Shown here one piece after another: positions 24,371 through 36,790 of a DNA stretch of 64,000 bases (positions are counted from its first letter, which is position 1; the number at the start of each line of letters is the position of its first letter). The notes under the pieces are model-generated. The model was not told the origin of the DNA and did not search any database. It worked only from the letters and a program-made list of their open reading frames with translations. Source of the DNA: Mucor racemosus. Lineage: Eukaryota > Mucoromycota > Mucoromycetes > Mucorales > Mucoraceae. The translations under genes and the position numbers were made by a program. Where the stretch lies: the NCBI GenBank assembly GCA_027405735.1, contig JAPEHQ010000003.1, positions 124,001 to 188,000 of the forward strand. Direction: 5' to 3'.

Positions 24371-25224
24371 CTACTCTATTTTCTTATTCACTTTACTACA
24401 ATCTCAATTGTAACAGTAGTAATGTAATATAAAATAAAGAATAAGAAAATTCTGAGAGATAACAATGCCCTATGGAGTGAAGGTATATCTTCGTTAAAAA
24501 ATTCATGTAATTCGACTCAATAATGGGCAAAACCATTTGAATCTCACTTTTTAAATTCATAAAAAACTGACTGCAAAACTTTATCAGATGCATGCATATG
24601 CTTGAAAGTTGCGTGGTATTTCTATAAGAAATCAATCCTTCAATCTCAATTTTCTCGACAAAAAATTAATATTTTTTGTCGAGATAAACTTCGTTGGATA
24701 GACTTTAATGAGTACTATTATTTGATCTATCAGAATTAAGAATTACCGAATTACCATTTTAGAACATCTGTCAAACCATGATGTTCAACATGCAAGTCAA
24801 GCAAGGCCATATTCCATGCGTCTATCATCATGCTACTATTGAATCATAGAAGCATAATTCCAATACAGTATATCCACACAATATCCAAATGCTCATTCTG
24901 ATTATATTATCACTCACATTTAATACACTCATTCAATTAGTATATAAACCCCCTCTATAAGCTCATAATGAAATGGTACTTTTTCATTTGATTAATTTTA
25001 TACGATTTACCTTTCGATAAATCACTATTCTATGGTCTTAGCTTTGCATACCAGCCATCCCTTTATGGATCTCTATAACAGAAAAAGTGCTCTCACAAAT
25101 TTATAAAAAAATAAAAAAGTCTTCACAGCGATCTAAAAACTAAATATTCTAGTAAAGAATGAAAAATAATCTAGACTTTACTTAATACCCATCATTGCAA
25201 TACCTTAGTATTTTCTCAACTTAT

Positions 25225-25565
25225 TTTAAAAACGGCACGATGATCATATACAATATATACAAACCAATTTGTGCCCATATGATCAGCTCATTATGCTCAT
25301 GGTCAGATTTAATTATTATGCGCAAATAGGGATAATGATATACTTATGGGCAATCCTACTACTATGCACACATGGGATTAATGTTATTATGCACATGGAC
25401 AGAATCTATAATTATGCACATACAGGCTTAGCGTTGTGCTTGTGGTGTGCAGTTTCTTTTGTTGTGCCCATGTGCATAATTGTTATCTTTTTAACCATAT
25501 TCAGCGGAAACAACAGTTTAGACTATAGTGTGCAGCACAGGTCGGCCGTAGTGTGCACTCATTGC
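25225..25565 (+). repeat. Degenerate short repeats around TGCACAT/TGCCCAT
   Basis: The words TGCCCAT, ATGCACAT and ATTATGC recur every 20-40 bases (for example near 25272, 25290, 25357, 25391, 25414, 25467). The left edge, AACGGCACGATGATCATATA at 25231, is duplicated at about 28030 within the spacer of the big inverted repeat, and GGCCGTAGTG near 25546 recurs near 30670. The 100-codon frame at 25269-25571 simply follows these repeats. Confidence 0.5.
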
Positions 25566-26104
25566 TATTAGATTGCATAATTTGATATGCAGAAAACTTT
25601 TAAAGCATTCATTCTTTTTTTTTTTTTTTGGTTGTGCTACAAATCATCGTTTAATATGACTGAATATTAATAAATAAGAGAAAATACAACTAGTAAAAAA
25701 CTGATACCGAACAATGTACATCGAAGTCAAGATTGATAAAAGGTGCATCCATTGTGTAGTGAAAATCGCAACAACATTTTGATGAATAGAAATTACAGGA
25801 CCAAGGTGTTGTGTTTGCTCAGGATTTTTAAAAGGGTTTAAAAGCATATTTTATCAAACTTACTTAGATGTTAAATACTCATCATATGCTGTTAGTGTCA
25901 TCTTGTTTTTTATTTAATTGCTGCATTATTAAAAATCAAACTTTTCATAGCTTATAACAATGACAATGGGATGTTTCTGATTTTAGATTGACATTTATTA
26001 TAATAAGAAGGCAGGCTGATGATACGTTTGGTACTACTGTTAGATGGAACCAGTCAATTTAGTTTATAAAAATTTGAATGCAAATACAGAGGAACCATTT
26101 GTAA

Positions 26105-27193
26105 GTACTTAAGTTGGTTCTGGTAAAGCACTGAATAAATTGGCTTGGGACAAAGAGGGTAAAAAGGCGGCAATAGGTTCCAGTGATGGCCAAGTTTATT
26201 TTTATGTTTATGATATTGGAGATGTAAGACTAAAAATTGATGTAAATCACCTCTAGCGCAACAATCATAAACTAAGTCTATATTATCATCGAATAAACTA
26301 CCATACAATATTTACATGTATAAAGATTTACAGCAATAAGCTTGAATCAAGTGGGTACAGCATTGTAAATTCTTGAAAAAGTTCTCAAGTATTATAAAAT
26401 CTCTTATTTTTAAGACTTACAAGGCTTATAAACGGAATATTAATTTCAAAAACTATTCTTGTCCGGATCATCAATTTTGACATTTTTTAAATTTTTTTTT
26501 CTGATTTTGCAAATCTAGAGTTAATTATACTACCAATTATAAAAACAAAAAATATACACATATACACCATTTAACGCTCTGTTTGCTCAATAAAAAATAA
26601 CAAACATTTTTATTGCAAAATATTACATGAAAATCCTTTAACCAAAAAACCGTTTTTGGGACAAAAGTGTAAATTTTCATTAATTGACATTTAATATTAA
26701 GGTTTGATAAAATGCGTATTAGTTGTGGCTACAATTTTCTCTCACAATGTAGTATATTTAAACGTTGATTTTGGTATCAAAATTTGATTTTTCTGTTTTT
26801 TGATCAAAATCATGAGTGTTGGTAAGGATAAGATGAGTCCCGAAAAATGTCCGCTACAAAGTCTGAATTTTCAGACCGCAGATAGTTAAATATAAGAAAA
26901 GTAAAAAAAAAAAACCGCTTTTTTATTTAGAGCTTAGATAAACCATAGTATAAGAGACAGCCGTTTAATCTTGCTATTATGCTCAATTACGGCGTCGCTC
27001 TACGGGATTGGCTTTGCAATTTTTTAATGAATGTATAATATGATAGACGGTTTTTCTAGTAGAAAATTTTATGTTTCTATTATAGTAATTAGTAACAGAA
27101 CTATTGCCTATTTTACTTAGTTTATAGTTCAGGCGTTGTAATGCTGCTTTTACATTGGCTGGAATGTGCAATTTAGCAGGGTTTTAATTGCGC
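26105..27193 (+). repeat. Left arm of a large inverted repeat (contains R1 copy B)
   Basis: This arm is nearly identical to the reverse complement of 28311-29384. In a 110-base stretch compared by eye (around 26365-26470) only two or three differences were seen. The arm contains, from the outer end inward, the WD-repeat exon fragment, R1 (26219-26960), one unit of the tandem motif (26960-27060), and a stretch ending GCAATTTAGCAGGGTTTTAA. The two arms are separated by about 1.1 kb. No transposase is encoded. Confidence 0.85.
26109..26222 (+). pseudogene. Gene fragment: final WD-repeat exon resembling dynein intermediate chain
   Basis: The plus strand reads SGKALNKLAWDKEGKKAAI, then GSSDGQVYFYVYDIGD, followed immediately by a good donor GTAAG. 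This is the pattern of the last WD blade of cytoplasmic dynein intermediate chains (KALN..W...G+..A.GSSDG..YVYDIGD). Only this exon is present, without neighbouring exons, and the same fragment sits inverted in the right arm. It is therefore a captured or left-over host gene piece. Another WD40 protein is possible. The minus-strand ORF at 26054-26308 is its shadow. Confidence 0.5.
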
Positions 27194-28310
27194 TAAATAA
27201 TGTAAAGCCTTGAAAATCCTTTTATACGTGTGTTGTTTCTTTCTTTTTGTTTTCATATTCACAGGATATATTCACCGCTTGATAAGGCATATCAGACTAT
27301 TAAGCTGGTATTATTTTCTTCTATCTGAATACGCATGCTAACATAAGGGACTGATGTTTTATTATAGGTAGCAGTCTATATTAGAGGCTGATATTTTAAT
27401 TTAACCGCATTCTAAGATCAAACATCATTATTTACTACTACTGTATTGTTGGACGTACAGTATTTCTTGATTACCAGATCAAATTCAAGGCAATGATATT
27501 TACAGTATATCTACGCAATGAAAAGCTAGAACTGGCTACAAACCCACAAAATGTTCCAGAAAAGTGATAAAATTTCAAATGATATAGAAACACAAAAAAG
27601 AATAATCTAATGTTTTGCCTAATAACCATAGTTTTTTTGATCGTAGCTAGTGTATACTTGAAAGCAAATCTTTTTACACCTGACAGTCGTAAACTAAAAT
27701 AATAAGTTTAAAGGAGGTTAATTTGCTTAAATTTTATGAGTGATAAAGTAACATCTATAATCTTAGATTTGGCTTGCATATAAATTTGAACAGTAAGTGT
27801 TATTTAAGCTTATGCTCGAGCAAAAACCGTTGTTGCTGTAAGCATTATTATAGCTATAAATATAGTTGCAAATGATGATAATTGTAAATATATTGGTTCT
27901 TGCATGTATTGCTGCCCTACATCAACAACGTATTGAATTATATTATTATCTATAATCTATATTCATCATGAAAGCAAATGTAATTTAAAAACCCGTTATT
28001 GCAGTAAAAAATGCAATGGAATTTTGAAAACGGCACGATGATCATATACAATATACAAACCAATTTGTTGTGCCCATGCTGCCTATTAAATATCAAAAGA
28101 GTTTTAAGAAATAATCTTGCCAGAATATTACATTTTTATTAACAACACATCCTTTGGATGTATTTATACATTAATTATAATTACTACTAGGGTTTTACTA
28201 TCTAAGAATATGATGTAAATCAATGATGTGCATTGATCTACTATAACACAAATTATAGACTGAGACCTTGGATATGAGACCTACTATGATGAGTATTGAC
28301 ATAATAGCAA
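27194..28310. other. Spacer of the large inverted repeat
   Basis: About 1.1 kb with no ORF of note. It contains a copy of AACGGCACGATGATCATATA (about 28030) shared with the region left of the left arm (25231). This suggests that a duplication of flanking DNA was involved in forming the structure. Confidence 0.5.
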
Positions 28311-29384
28311 GCGCAATTAAAGCCCTGCTAAATTGCACATTTCAGACAATATAAAAACAGCTTTACAGCGCCTGAACTATGAACTAAGCAAAATAGGCAA
28401 TATCTATTACTATAATAGAAACATAAAATTTCCTACCAAAAACCGTCTATCATACCATACATTCATTAAAAAATTGCAAAAGCAAGCTCCTAGAGCGACG
28501 CCGTAATTGAACATAGCAAGGTTGAACGACGGCTAAGTCTTTTATACTATGGTATACCTAAACTTTAAATAAAGAGTATTATTTTTGTTCGACTTTTCTT
28601 GTACTTAACCACGTACAATCTGAAAATTTAGTTTTTGTAGCGGACATTTTCGGGACTCATTTTATCCTTACCAACACTCATGATTTTGATCAAAAAACAG
28701 AAAAATCAAATTTTGATACCAAAATCAACGTTTAAATATACTACATTGTGAGAGAAAATTGTAGCCACAACTAATACGCATTTTATCAAACCTTAATATT
28801 AAATGTCAATTAATGAAAATTTACACTTTTGTCCCAAAAACGGTTTTTTGGTTAAAGGATTTTCATGTAATATTTTGCAATAAAAATGTTTGTTATTTTT
28901 TATTGAGCAAACAGAGCGTTAAATGGTGTATATGTGTATATTTTTTGTTTTTATAATTGGTAGTATAATTAACTCTAGATTTGCAAAATCAGAAAAAAAA
29001 ATTTAAAAAATGTCAAAATTGATGATCTGGACAAGAATATTTTTTGAAATTAATATTCCGTTTATAAGCCTTGTAAGTCTTAAAAATAAGAGATTTTATA
29101 ATACTTGAGAACTTTTTCAAGAATTTACAATGCTGTACCCACTTGATTCAAGCTTATTGCTGTAAATCTTTATACATGTAAATATTGTATGGTAGTTTAT
29201 TCGATGATAATATAGACTTAGTTTATGATTGTTGCGCTAGAGGTGATTTACATCAATTTTTAGTCTTACATCTCCAATATCATAAACATAAAAATAAACT
29301 TGGCCATCACTGGAATCTATTGCCGCCTTTTTACCCTCTTTGTCCCAAGCCAATTTATTCAGTGCTTTACCAGAACAAACTTAC
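28311..29384 (-). repeat. Right arm of the large inverted repeat (contains R1 copy C)
   Basis: Reverse complement of 26105-27193. The WD-repeat fragment is here on the minus strand at about 29375-29263, and the arm ends shortly after it. The peptide shadow MYGSLFDDNIDLVYDCC is found in both arms, confirming very recent common origin or gene conversion. Confidence 0.85.
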
Positions 29385-29965
29385 TTTTGACCTATAAAAA
29401 TTGATTTATTTATTAGTAAAATTAGTTAACAAGCTAATATGTAATAACTATGGTGTACCTTTGATAGTTGGTAGTTGTATACAAGTCAACATCTCGTTCT
29501 CCTCTTCTTAGCTGTTGTTGCCCACTAGATTGAAACAAATATTTTTTTAGAAACTAAATAGGTTAACAAGAGTTTGTTCATTCATTCATTCAAATAGGAT
29601 TTCACAAACAACGCATCGTATTACGGTTAACCGAGTTTGACTGCTTTAACGGGCCGTTTTTTATGCAAACTCGAATGAGGGTATTCGAGTTTCTTCTTTT
29701 CTTTTTTTGTTAGCTAAGCTCGAAAACAGGATTGAAAAAATACTTCAAGTTGTGAAACTGTCAAATATGCTATTATCAATTCATAATCCCATATTAACTT
29801 GACAATGTTGCTATTAACAGCCTCCTTAAGGCAAACCAATACTTGCTCCCACCCCGTTTTTTATCTGGGTTACAAAAGAACGGGCCGTTTTCCAACTCGA
29901 ATCGAATGGCCGTTTCCGTTAAAACTCGATTCAAACTCGAATCGAAGCCCATTCCTACATTCAAA
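29385..29965 (+). repeat. Region with ACTCGAAT/GGGCCGTTT motifs and short hairpins
   Basis: The motif AACGGGCCGTTTT occurs at about 29648 and 29879, and ACTCGAA(T/A) or its complement occurs at least eight times between 29625 and 29945. Two hairpins are visible: AAACTCGAAT/ATTCGAGTTT (10-bp perfect stem, 29667-29692) and TCGATTC/GAATCGA (about 29925-29945). Such subterminal motif clusters are common in non-autonomous DNA transposons, but I cannot define its ends. Confidence 0.4.
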
Positions 29966-32149
29966 TCAAGTTAATATTATACATACTTTTATAACCACCA
30001 ATTTTTCTGCAGGTAGATATCGACTTTAGATTAAAAAAGCATTGATTATAACGTAGATGATGGAACAAAATGATCAAGCAATCTTGAATGCTTTTTTTTT
30101 TGAGAAAATATTATAACACGTCTTAACATTAATAGTTAATAATTTATTTCCAAATAAACAATAGAAAAAATATCATGTACTTGTACTTGTACCTGCTACT
30201 TGATTTCAGTTTATAAAAAATATTGGTCTTTTTGTTGTAGTAGTTTTAAACATGAATAAAAGAACCGAGGAAAGAGTGCGATGAAAAAAGAAAAATAACC
30301 CTAAATCAGTCAATTTTGTGTGCTGCAAGCAAAAATTTACAGAGACATACTGTAAATACTTTTAGTGTTGCCAAACAGGTTGTTGTCGTTGTTCCCAGTT
30401 GGTCTCCGAAAGAAGAACATGTGCAGAACTCTTTTAAACCCCAAATTTCAAATTGATACATCTCGTCAACAAGACAATCCTGTTGAATCAGAGTAACTCA
30501 CATCTGCTTTAAACCATTCAAATTATCTTCGTTATTAATTAGATTATGATTGATATACTTTAATAAATTAACTAAAATACCTTGATCTCATTGCTCTGCT
30601 CATCTGGGCTGTCTGATCTGCACAAAATGCTTTAATCTGCCCATCTGTGCAGATCATAATGCCCATGGGAAGCATAGTTTGGCCGTAGTGGTGGCAACTT
30701 CAATACAGATGATTAGGTGACTAAATTGATATATATTTGTTTATTATTATTACTTATTACTAATTTGGATAGAATTATTCTGTTCCGATATATATATATG
30801 TCATTGTGTAATTGGCTGCACTGTAATCAAGGATACTATCATATACACAACATGTATGGTTCAAAAGGTATTTCATATTTTTAGCATGCGTTTGTTATTG
30901 TGTTCAACTGAAGTGTTTGTTTATTATTGCCGCTGATTATATTTCAAGTGGCATTGTGGATTACATCCATTTAGATCTCCATTTTATCTGGTGCCTAACT
31001 TGAATTACCGCTTGGATAAATCAGGAATCACTTTGATTTGACATGTCTGACTGATACAGCAAGTAATCTTATAACGGAAATGTGAATTTTAGCAAATTAT
31101 AATTATTGACCTGAACCATAAATACACCATTGTTCAATATGGCCTGATTTCATCCATGATAAAGCCAGGAGCTAAAGATATCGGGTAGATTATGGAAATG
31201 GCATGTTCCTATTTATTCTCATTGATTTATAATATAGATTAGGAATTGTGTATAAATAGAAGGACATCTTCCTGTCAAAGAAGAGTCAATTAAGTTCTAT
31301 TCGATAATAAAAAAACCCTAACTTTATCTAGTCGAATTCCTATTGCTTTTTATACTTTTTTCCATGAATCTCTCTACCTATTCCACAGGTATCATATTTT
31401 GTGAGCGACACTTGGAACTTAGGTTATTTTATTATTATCAGGCATTTTTAGTATGGAATTTCACTGCAGGAGATACATCTTCTTCTTTAAAGATTTTACG
31501 TGATTCGGTTCAATATTGGGCGAAAACAACATTCGTAAATCAATTAAAAACCATCTGAAATCTATTTTGAAAACCATAAAAAAGTAACAAAAAATAATTC
31601 CATTATCTCGGCAAATTTTGATCCTAATAATTTCCAACTTTACAAGATAGTAGGTGGGCAGCATCTTTGACGCGCAGATATCAAAAGCAGCATCCATAAC
31701 ATACTACTGTGCGTTGTTGAGAAAATTATTGCCAAAGTGCACCTATAACTTATCTTGCGCATCATTATATTACTGAAAACAATTAAAAATATGATCTCTA
31801 TGAATACTGATCCAAGTAAGCTGTCGCTCTACATGGCTATAGCCTATAGATACTGTAGGTATGAATAGGTATATGGTATATACCACAAGTATTTAAAATA
31901 TCAGCTTCCATGGGTCATTGCGTATTCGATAAGTTTGAGCAAGTCGATTACTTGCTATTTACGCCTATTAAGGTCAGTAAGCTCGCCAGCTCCCACCGAA
32001 TATGGATCCAAATGAGTTCTCGTTGTAATGATGATAGATACTTCTAGCGTTGATCCACAGAATTGAAAAAGGTTTGACCTCCAATATTTGCTGTAGAAAT
32101 GAAGAAATGAAAACGCGTACTTGTTTAATGTATTTTGTATTGATTGTTT
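29966..32149. other. Gene-free repeat-rich stretch
   Basis: No supported gene. At 30590-30680 there is a cluster of CATCTG..TGCACA..GCCCAT words related to 25225-25565. The frame at 31343-31558 includes VWNFTAGDTSSSLKILRDSV and its DNA partly resembles 24430-24560 (GTAATTCGACTCAATAATGG versus GTGATTCGGTTCAATATTGG), which suggests retrotransposon capsid debris. The stretch just before it (31240-31300) has TATAAATAGA and an A-run like an LTR promoter. Confidence 0.35.
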
Positions 32150-33140
32150 CAGATATTTTTTAGAAATTTTTATAAAATCAAATTATGATCCAAAATTAGA
32201 TTTTGAAATCGCCCTTAATGAGCAGTGAATATACGAATAACGTATCTTGATTTCATTAGCTAGCGGTTGTTTTTGAAGAAGTTTAGCACAGTTTTTGACA
32301 AAAAACCTGTTTTTCTCTGTTTAAAAAAAAATAAAGCAACCAGAAAATTGCTTCTAATCAATGAAGATTGATTCAAATGGGTTCAAAGTTTCAAAAGATA
32401 TACTACAGCGGCAACAGTATCAGAGTTAAAGTTTTAGTATTCTATTTGATTTGCTAGTTACATTGTAAGAATAAAACGCATACTTTTTTTTCAAGTGGGG
32501 TTTGTACCTCAGCAGACTACCTCAAATTAGAAACAGCGCTAAATCAACAAAAACCAACATGTATGGTAATGACAACCATCGAAATTATCAAGTAAACGTC
32601 CTCTTCATGCATAATCAAGATTGTAATGCAATGTGTTTTACATCTATTTTTCGAAAACTTTGGATTTTTAATATTGGTTTAAACAAATGTAAGCAAATAA
32701 ACAACAGAAAAATCACCAGAAAAATGTAAAACTTTGTTTCTTGTATAAGTTGCTCTATTGCATTGTTAGATGTTGATAGTAAATCAAATAATAGACAGCG
32801 TTATCTGCTCGGATACCTTTTGAATTTTCAAAAAATGTAAAATTTTGATTTCAAGCTAAACTATTGGCTCAACGTATACAAACTTTAGTTGCGAAGGATT
32901 ATTGTATATATGAATTTGGTGTTAAATTTCAAAAATTTTCTTGCTTGCGTATTTCCTAAACAATTATTGGGAACAAATTCTTCGTAAAGTGTATATGATG
33001 AATTGATAAGCTTTATACCATGTAGATACACAAACATACGACTGAATAAGGTATAATTACGAGCGACATAATGCGTTTTTTTTATTTGTTTTTCCATGTA
33101 ATCAAATTTTTGGCATATTTTACACGTTGAATTCATATTA
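32150..33140 (+). repeat. Interspersed repeat R2, copy 2 (R and C blocks)
   Basis: The R block (32200-32660) matches 12430-12820 in the same orientation and 39880-40290 inverted (GTTTTTGAAG(A/G)AGTTTAGC, GCAGTGAATAT, AGAAACAGCGCTAAATCA). The C block (about 32890-33136) matches 44930-45140 and, inverted, 39690-39780 (GTTAAATTTCAAAA..TTGCTTG). The block order R then C is the same as in the inverted 39.5-40.3 kb copy. No protein is encoded. Confidence 0.6.
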
Positions 33141-34260
33141 AAAAATCATGTACATATTTTTTTATTTGTACGATCGTATACATTTCTTTGTAAAATGCTT
33201 ATCAAAACTATTATATTTTCATATATTTTACGTTGGTCGTACTCTTTACTACCCATTTTGTTTTGTTTTGTTGTGAGTCTATTGAAAATAGGCGAAACAA
33301 AGGCATATGAATAAACTTCATATTTACTTCAAGTGTATAAAAAAAATTCATTGAAAAACTATTTTATGATTCCGCAAGTCTAGAGCGAAGCCTTTTTTTT
33401 TAATTACTTTCGATTATGAAAGGCGCCGATATTTGTTTAGACAGAGACCAGGCCTCAATGCACGATACGATGTGTCTTCCGCGTTATTTTTATTATTGTC
33501 AATCAATAAGACAGAAGTTTGTATTTACACTTTTTGATCTATCAATATTTGTCATGAATGATGAATTGAGATTATACGTCATTTTCAAACTATCAAACTG
33601 TTGTTTTACCCCAACAAAAATACTATCCAAAAGGGGCTGTGATATTATTATCGATATATAGTTGATTTACGTTTACTGTGTGCTTTCCATTAATAGCGAT
33701 TATTTTTAATTCATTTTAAAGGAGAAATGACGTTTGAGATGCAAGAGCTTACACTTACTAATTTAAGAAACTTCTTCTTGCCAAGTTTTCGATATGAAAA
33801 TATGCATTCAAGTTGCAGCAAATCAAAATGTAGTTGATGCCATGCTGCGAGGCTTTCCTAATTAACCCTAAATATAGAATATAGTCATAATGAGTTCAAG
33901 TTTTTATCAAGATATCAGATATTTTTACTACATTTCCGAATGAAACGCTTCCTTATTTTTTTGTTTCGGCTTGAGATCTTCCAACTTGTTACATGCACTG
34001 TAACGATCTATATATTTTTTTTGTCTATATATAGGATATTAGGCAAACAGTAAGGGCAATTTAATGATTTTAAGAGTCGGTACATCACCCCGTTAATAAG
34101 CTGTATAAATCAGGTGCGCTGGAACTAATCAAATCATTTATCCTTCTCCGCCCCAACTGATTTTTACATATATTACCCTTTCCCCTGTTTTCCCTTTCTG
34201 CTGCTTTCTTCTTCATTTCTACTCTATTAATTAGCATTAGAAACAAAAAACGAATGATAA
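33141..34260. other. 5' flank of the Pex30-like gene
   Basis: No gene is supported. The frame at 33416-33661 has no family features. A pyrimidine-rich block at about 34135-34225 (CCTTCTCCGCCCC.., TTTCCCCTGTTTTCCC, CTTTCTTCTTC) lies just upstream of the ATG at 34261 and is a probable core promoter region. Confidence 0.5.
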
Positions 34261-35657
34261 ATGAGTGTTTACAGTATACCCGAAAATGATGATCCAATCA
34301 GTACTGGCAATAACTCAACAACCTATCCTGATATTGTTTACACTATTGAACCAGTCATTCAACATATCACTTATGTTTTGCGAATGTTAAGATGGAAAAA
34401 CGGTTATACCAGTCAATCAATTGCAACACTGCTTGTTTGGACTTTTACTTGGTTTCATCCTTTCATTATTGCGTATTCACTCCCTTTATTTATCAGCATA
34501 TTTGTTTATTATGGATTTACAACCGAGACTCCAATTCATGAAAAAGTTTCAACTATTGATTTACATGATAAATTAACAGCCGAATTAAAAGATATTCAAT
34601 TTGAACTTTCAATGGTTTTACCCAGTTCAGAAACCAAAGATCAATTGAAGCAATATTGTCGATCTTTATTTGCGCTCACTATTTATCAGAAATTGCTTCA
34701 ATTCACTTCAGTTTATACAGTTTGGATAACTTGCTTGAAACTATTTGGATTCGATAAAATTATTTGGTTCCTTGGATTAATCACTATGTGTTGGAATAGC
34801 TCTCTGTTTAAAGTCATTCGATATTCATATCACAGGGCAGCATTCATTTTTCGTCATGCCAATCGCATTACTGTTCCACAAAAAGCCACGACTTCGTCAA
34901 CAAATCGCTCTAGAAGCGAAAATCATGAACATTTTGATCGTTGTTATCATTTTAAAGTGATTGAACATCAACGTTGGTGGCTTCATAAAGGATGGTCAGC
35001 TCTTTTATTACCAAATGAAAGACCAGAATGGTAATTTTTTTATATTTAAATTATACATCACATGTTACTTACAGCGTAGCACTTGTTAGGTCTGACGAAT
35101 ATCTAGCTCAAGTACCATCTATTCAAAAATTCCAGTTACCACCATCTACTACTAAATTAAATGAAAAAACACAAAAAATGACTACAATCACATGGCAATG
35201 GGTATCTCAAGATTGGCAAATAGATGATAATCGTAATGTAGACAAAGATGGCTGGGAATATGGACATTGGGATTGGAAATCATGGGGATCCAAATCTTCT
35301 GGGTTGCGTCTGCTCACAAGACGTCGGCATTGGGTCAGGAACGCCCGTCTTATTGTTCAAGAAATAGATCAAACATCTCGTCCTGCACCTATTAATATCA
35401 AAAGATCAAGTTCTTGTTCTACTTCTACTACTGTATCATTATCTACATCTTATTCATCTGAGGATTCTTCATCTTATCTGTGTACGACACCTACATCATC
35501 TACAATAACTCAAACAGCAGATCTCCTTCATAAATATCAAACAAAGTCATACTCCACGAGTACCATTAGTTTGAATCACCATCAAACTGTGGAACCAACA
35601 TCTCCTTTCTCTGATACTGCTTCAACTGTGGATACCCATTTCTGGTTACGCCGTTGA
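34261..35657 (+). CDS. Pex30-like membrane protein with dysferlin domain
   Basis: Two exons, 34261-35030 and 35090-35657; 445 residues. The N-terminal half has hydrophobic segments at about residues 58-83 and 150-178 that resemble the reticulon-like hairpins of Pex30-family proteins. The C-terminal half is a split dysferlin domain: RWWLHKGWSALLLPNERPEW-SD, then WEYGHWDWKSWG and RRRHWVRNARLI, the Trp-rich signature of fungal Pex23/24/28-32 peroxins. I chose the acceptor TTAG at 35089 because it restores the conserved PEW-SDE join; an alternative CAG at 35074 is also in frame. Family members shape ER subdomains where peroxisomes and lipid droplets bud. The Ser/Thr-rich tail is probably cytosolic and disordered. 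Which Pex30-type paralogue it represents is open. Confidence 0.88.
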
Positions 35658-36539
35658 AACACACTCTATTCATCAACACTGTACTAATTGCTGTATTTTT
35701 CCCTTAATCTTGTACACTATTTTGCTATTTTTTAAAACAAAAAACTATTTACTACCCTTTATAATATTACTAATACCTTTAATATGATACATTTTGCACT
35801 TTATTATCATTATGAATGCATCTAATAAAATTCCCCCCTTTTTTGTCACTTTTTGAAAACAAACACTGGAAAAAAGAAATGACCAGAAACAAATAATGGA
35901 TTGGATTATTATTGTTATTGCATAGTTAACTGTTGTGCAATCATGTTTCTTTTTCTCATTGACATCCAGATTAATCGAGAAAGAAAAAAATGACATGCAA
36001 TTAAATATGGCAAGATTTGTTGCAGTATAAAGTAATTAATTGATTCTTGTGGTTCGCTTTTGTATTCAAAAAAAAAAAAAAAAAAAAAAAAAGATAATCA
36101 GTGCTTGCACAATCATAATCTGTGTTATACTATTACAAGTAAAAATCTTTTTATACAAAAAAGGAACTCTGTCCTTAATCTCGCACTTTATTATTAGTGT
36201 CATGTTATCATATTCCATACTTTTGATGCATCAAATTCATAGCAAAACGACAGCGTAATACAAATTATATACAATAAAATTCAGTGATTCCGCGGGCTTG
36301 AATCGAAAAATTGTTACAATTGCAATTCTAGAATTTTTTAAAATTTTTACAACCAGAAACTTATAATAAAGCTCCAGAACAATGATAACAAAATCTATGT
36401 GAATCAATGCGCTCTACATCATGGTATTTTATTTCGTAATTTTCTGACATAAATGCTGTAGTTATCTTTGATAATGTCCGATTTTAGTTTTTCCAAGAAA
36501 AGTAAAAAAAAATTGGCTTATTAACTCAAACACTGCCAG

Positions 36540-36790
36540 CATCAAGATGGCGTTTTTCTAGTCATATGACTCCCATATATACCTTAGTAAAATATCTCGT
36601 TTTTCGGTCGAAAAATTGAAATTTGCGTAAATTGAGTTGAAAACAAAATATGCAAAAGAATGCGGAGATGCTTTAAATTAAATCTGTTGAACAGTAGTAA
36701 TCGTTTGGTATACTTCTGGGCGCTAAGAATGGTCGCAACCTTCTAAAAATCGACATTTAAAGCACTGATCTAGATATATTTTGCCAAACC
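36540..36790 (+). repeat. Interspersed repeat R3, copy 1
   Basis: Aligned by eye with 53340-53620: both share ATATACCTTAGTAAAA(T/A)ATCTCG, GTTTTTCGGT, a GGTATAC(T/A)T..G(G/A)GC.CT block and AAAGCACTGAT/AAAGTACTGAT near the end. Diverged and non-coding. Confidence 0.5.

Noticed and set aside
26054..26308. MYGSLFDDNIDLVYDCC ORF repeated in both palindrome arms
   Set aside because: Identity comes from the inverted repeat, and the opposite strand carries the WD-repeat coding fragment, so this frame is a shadow.
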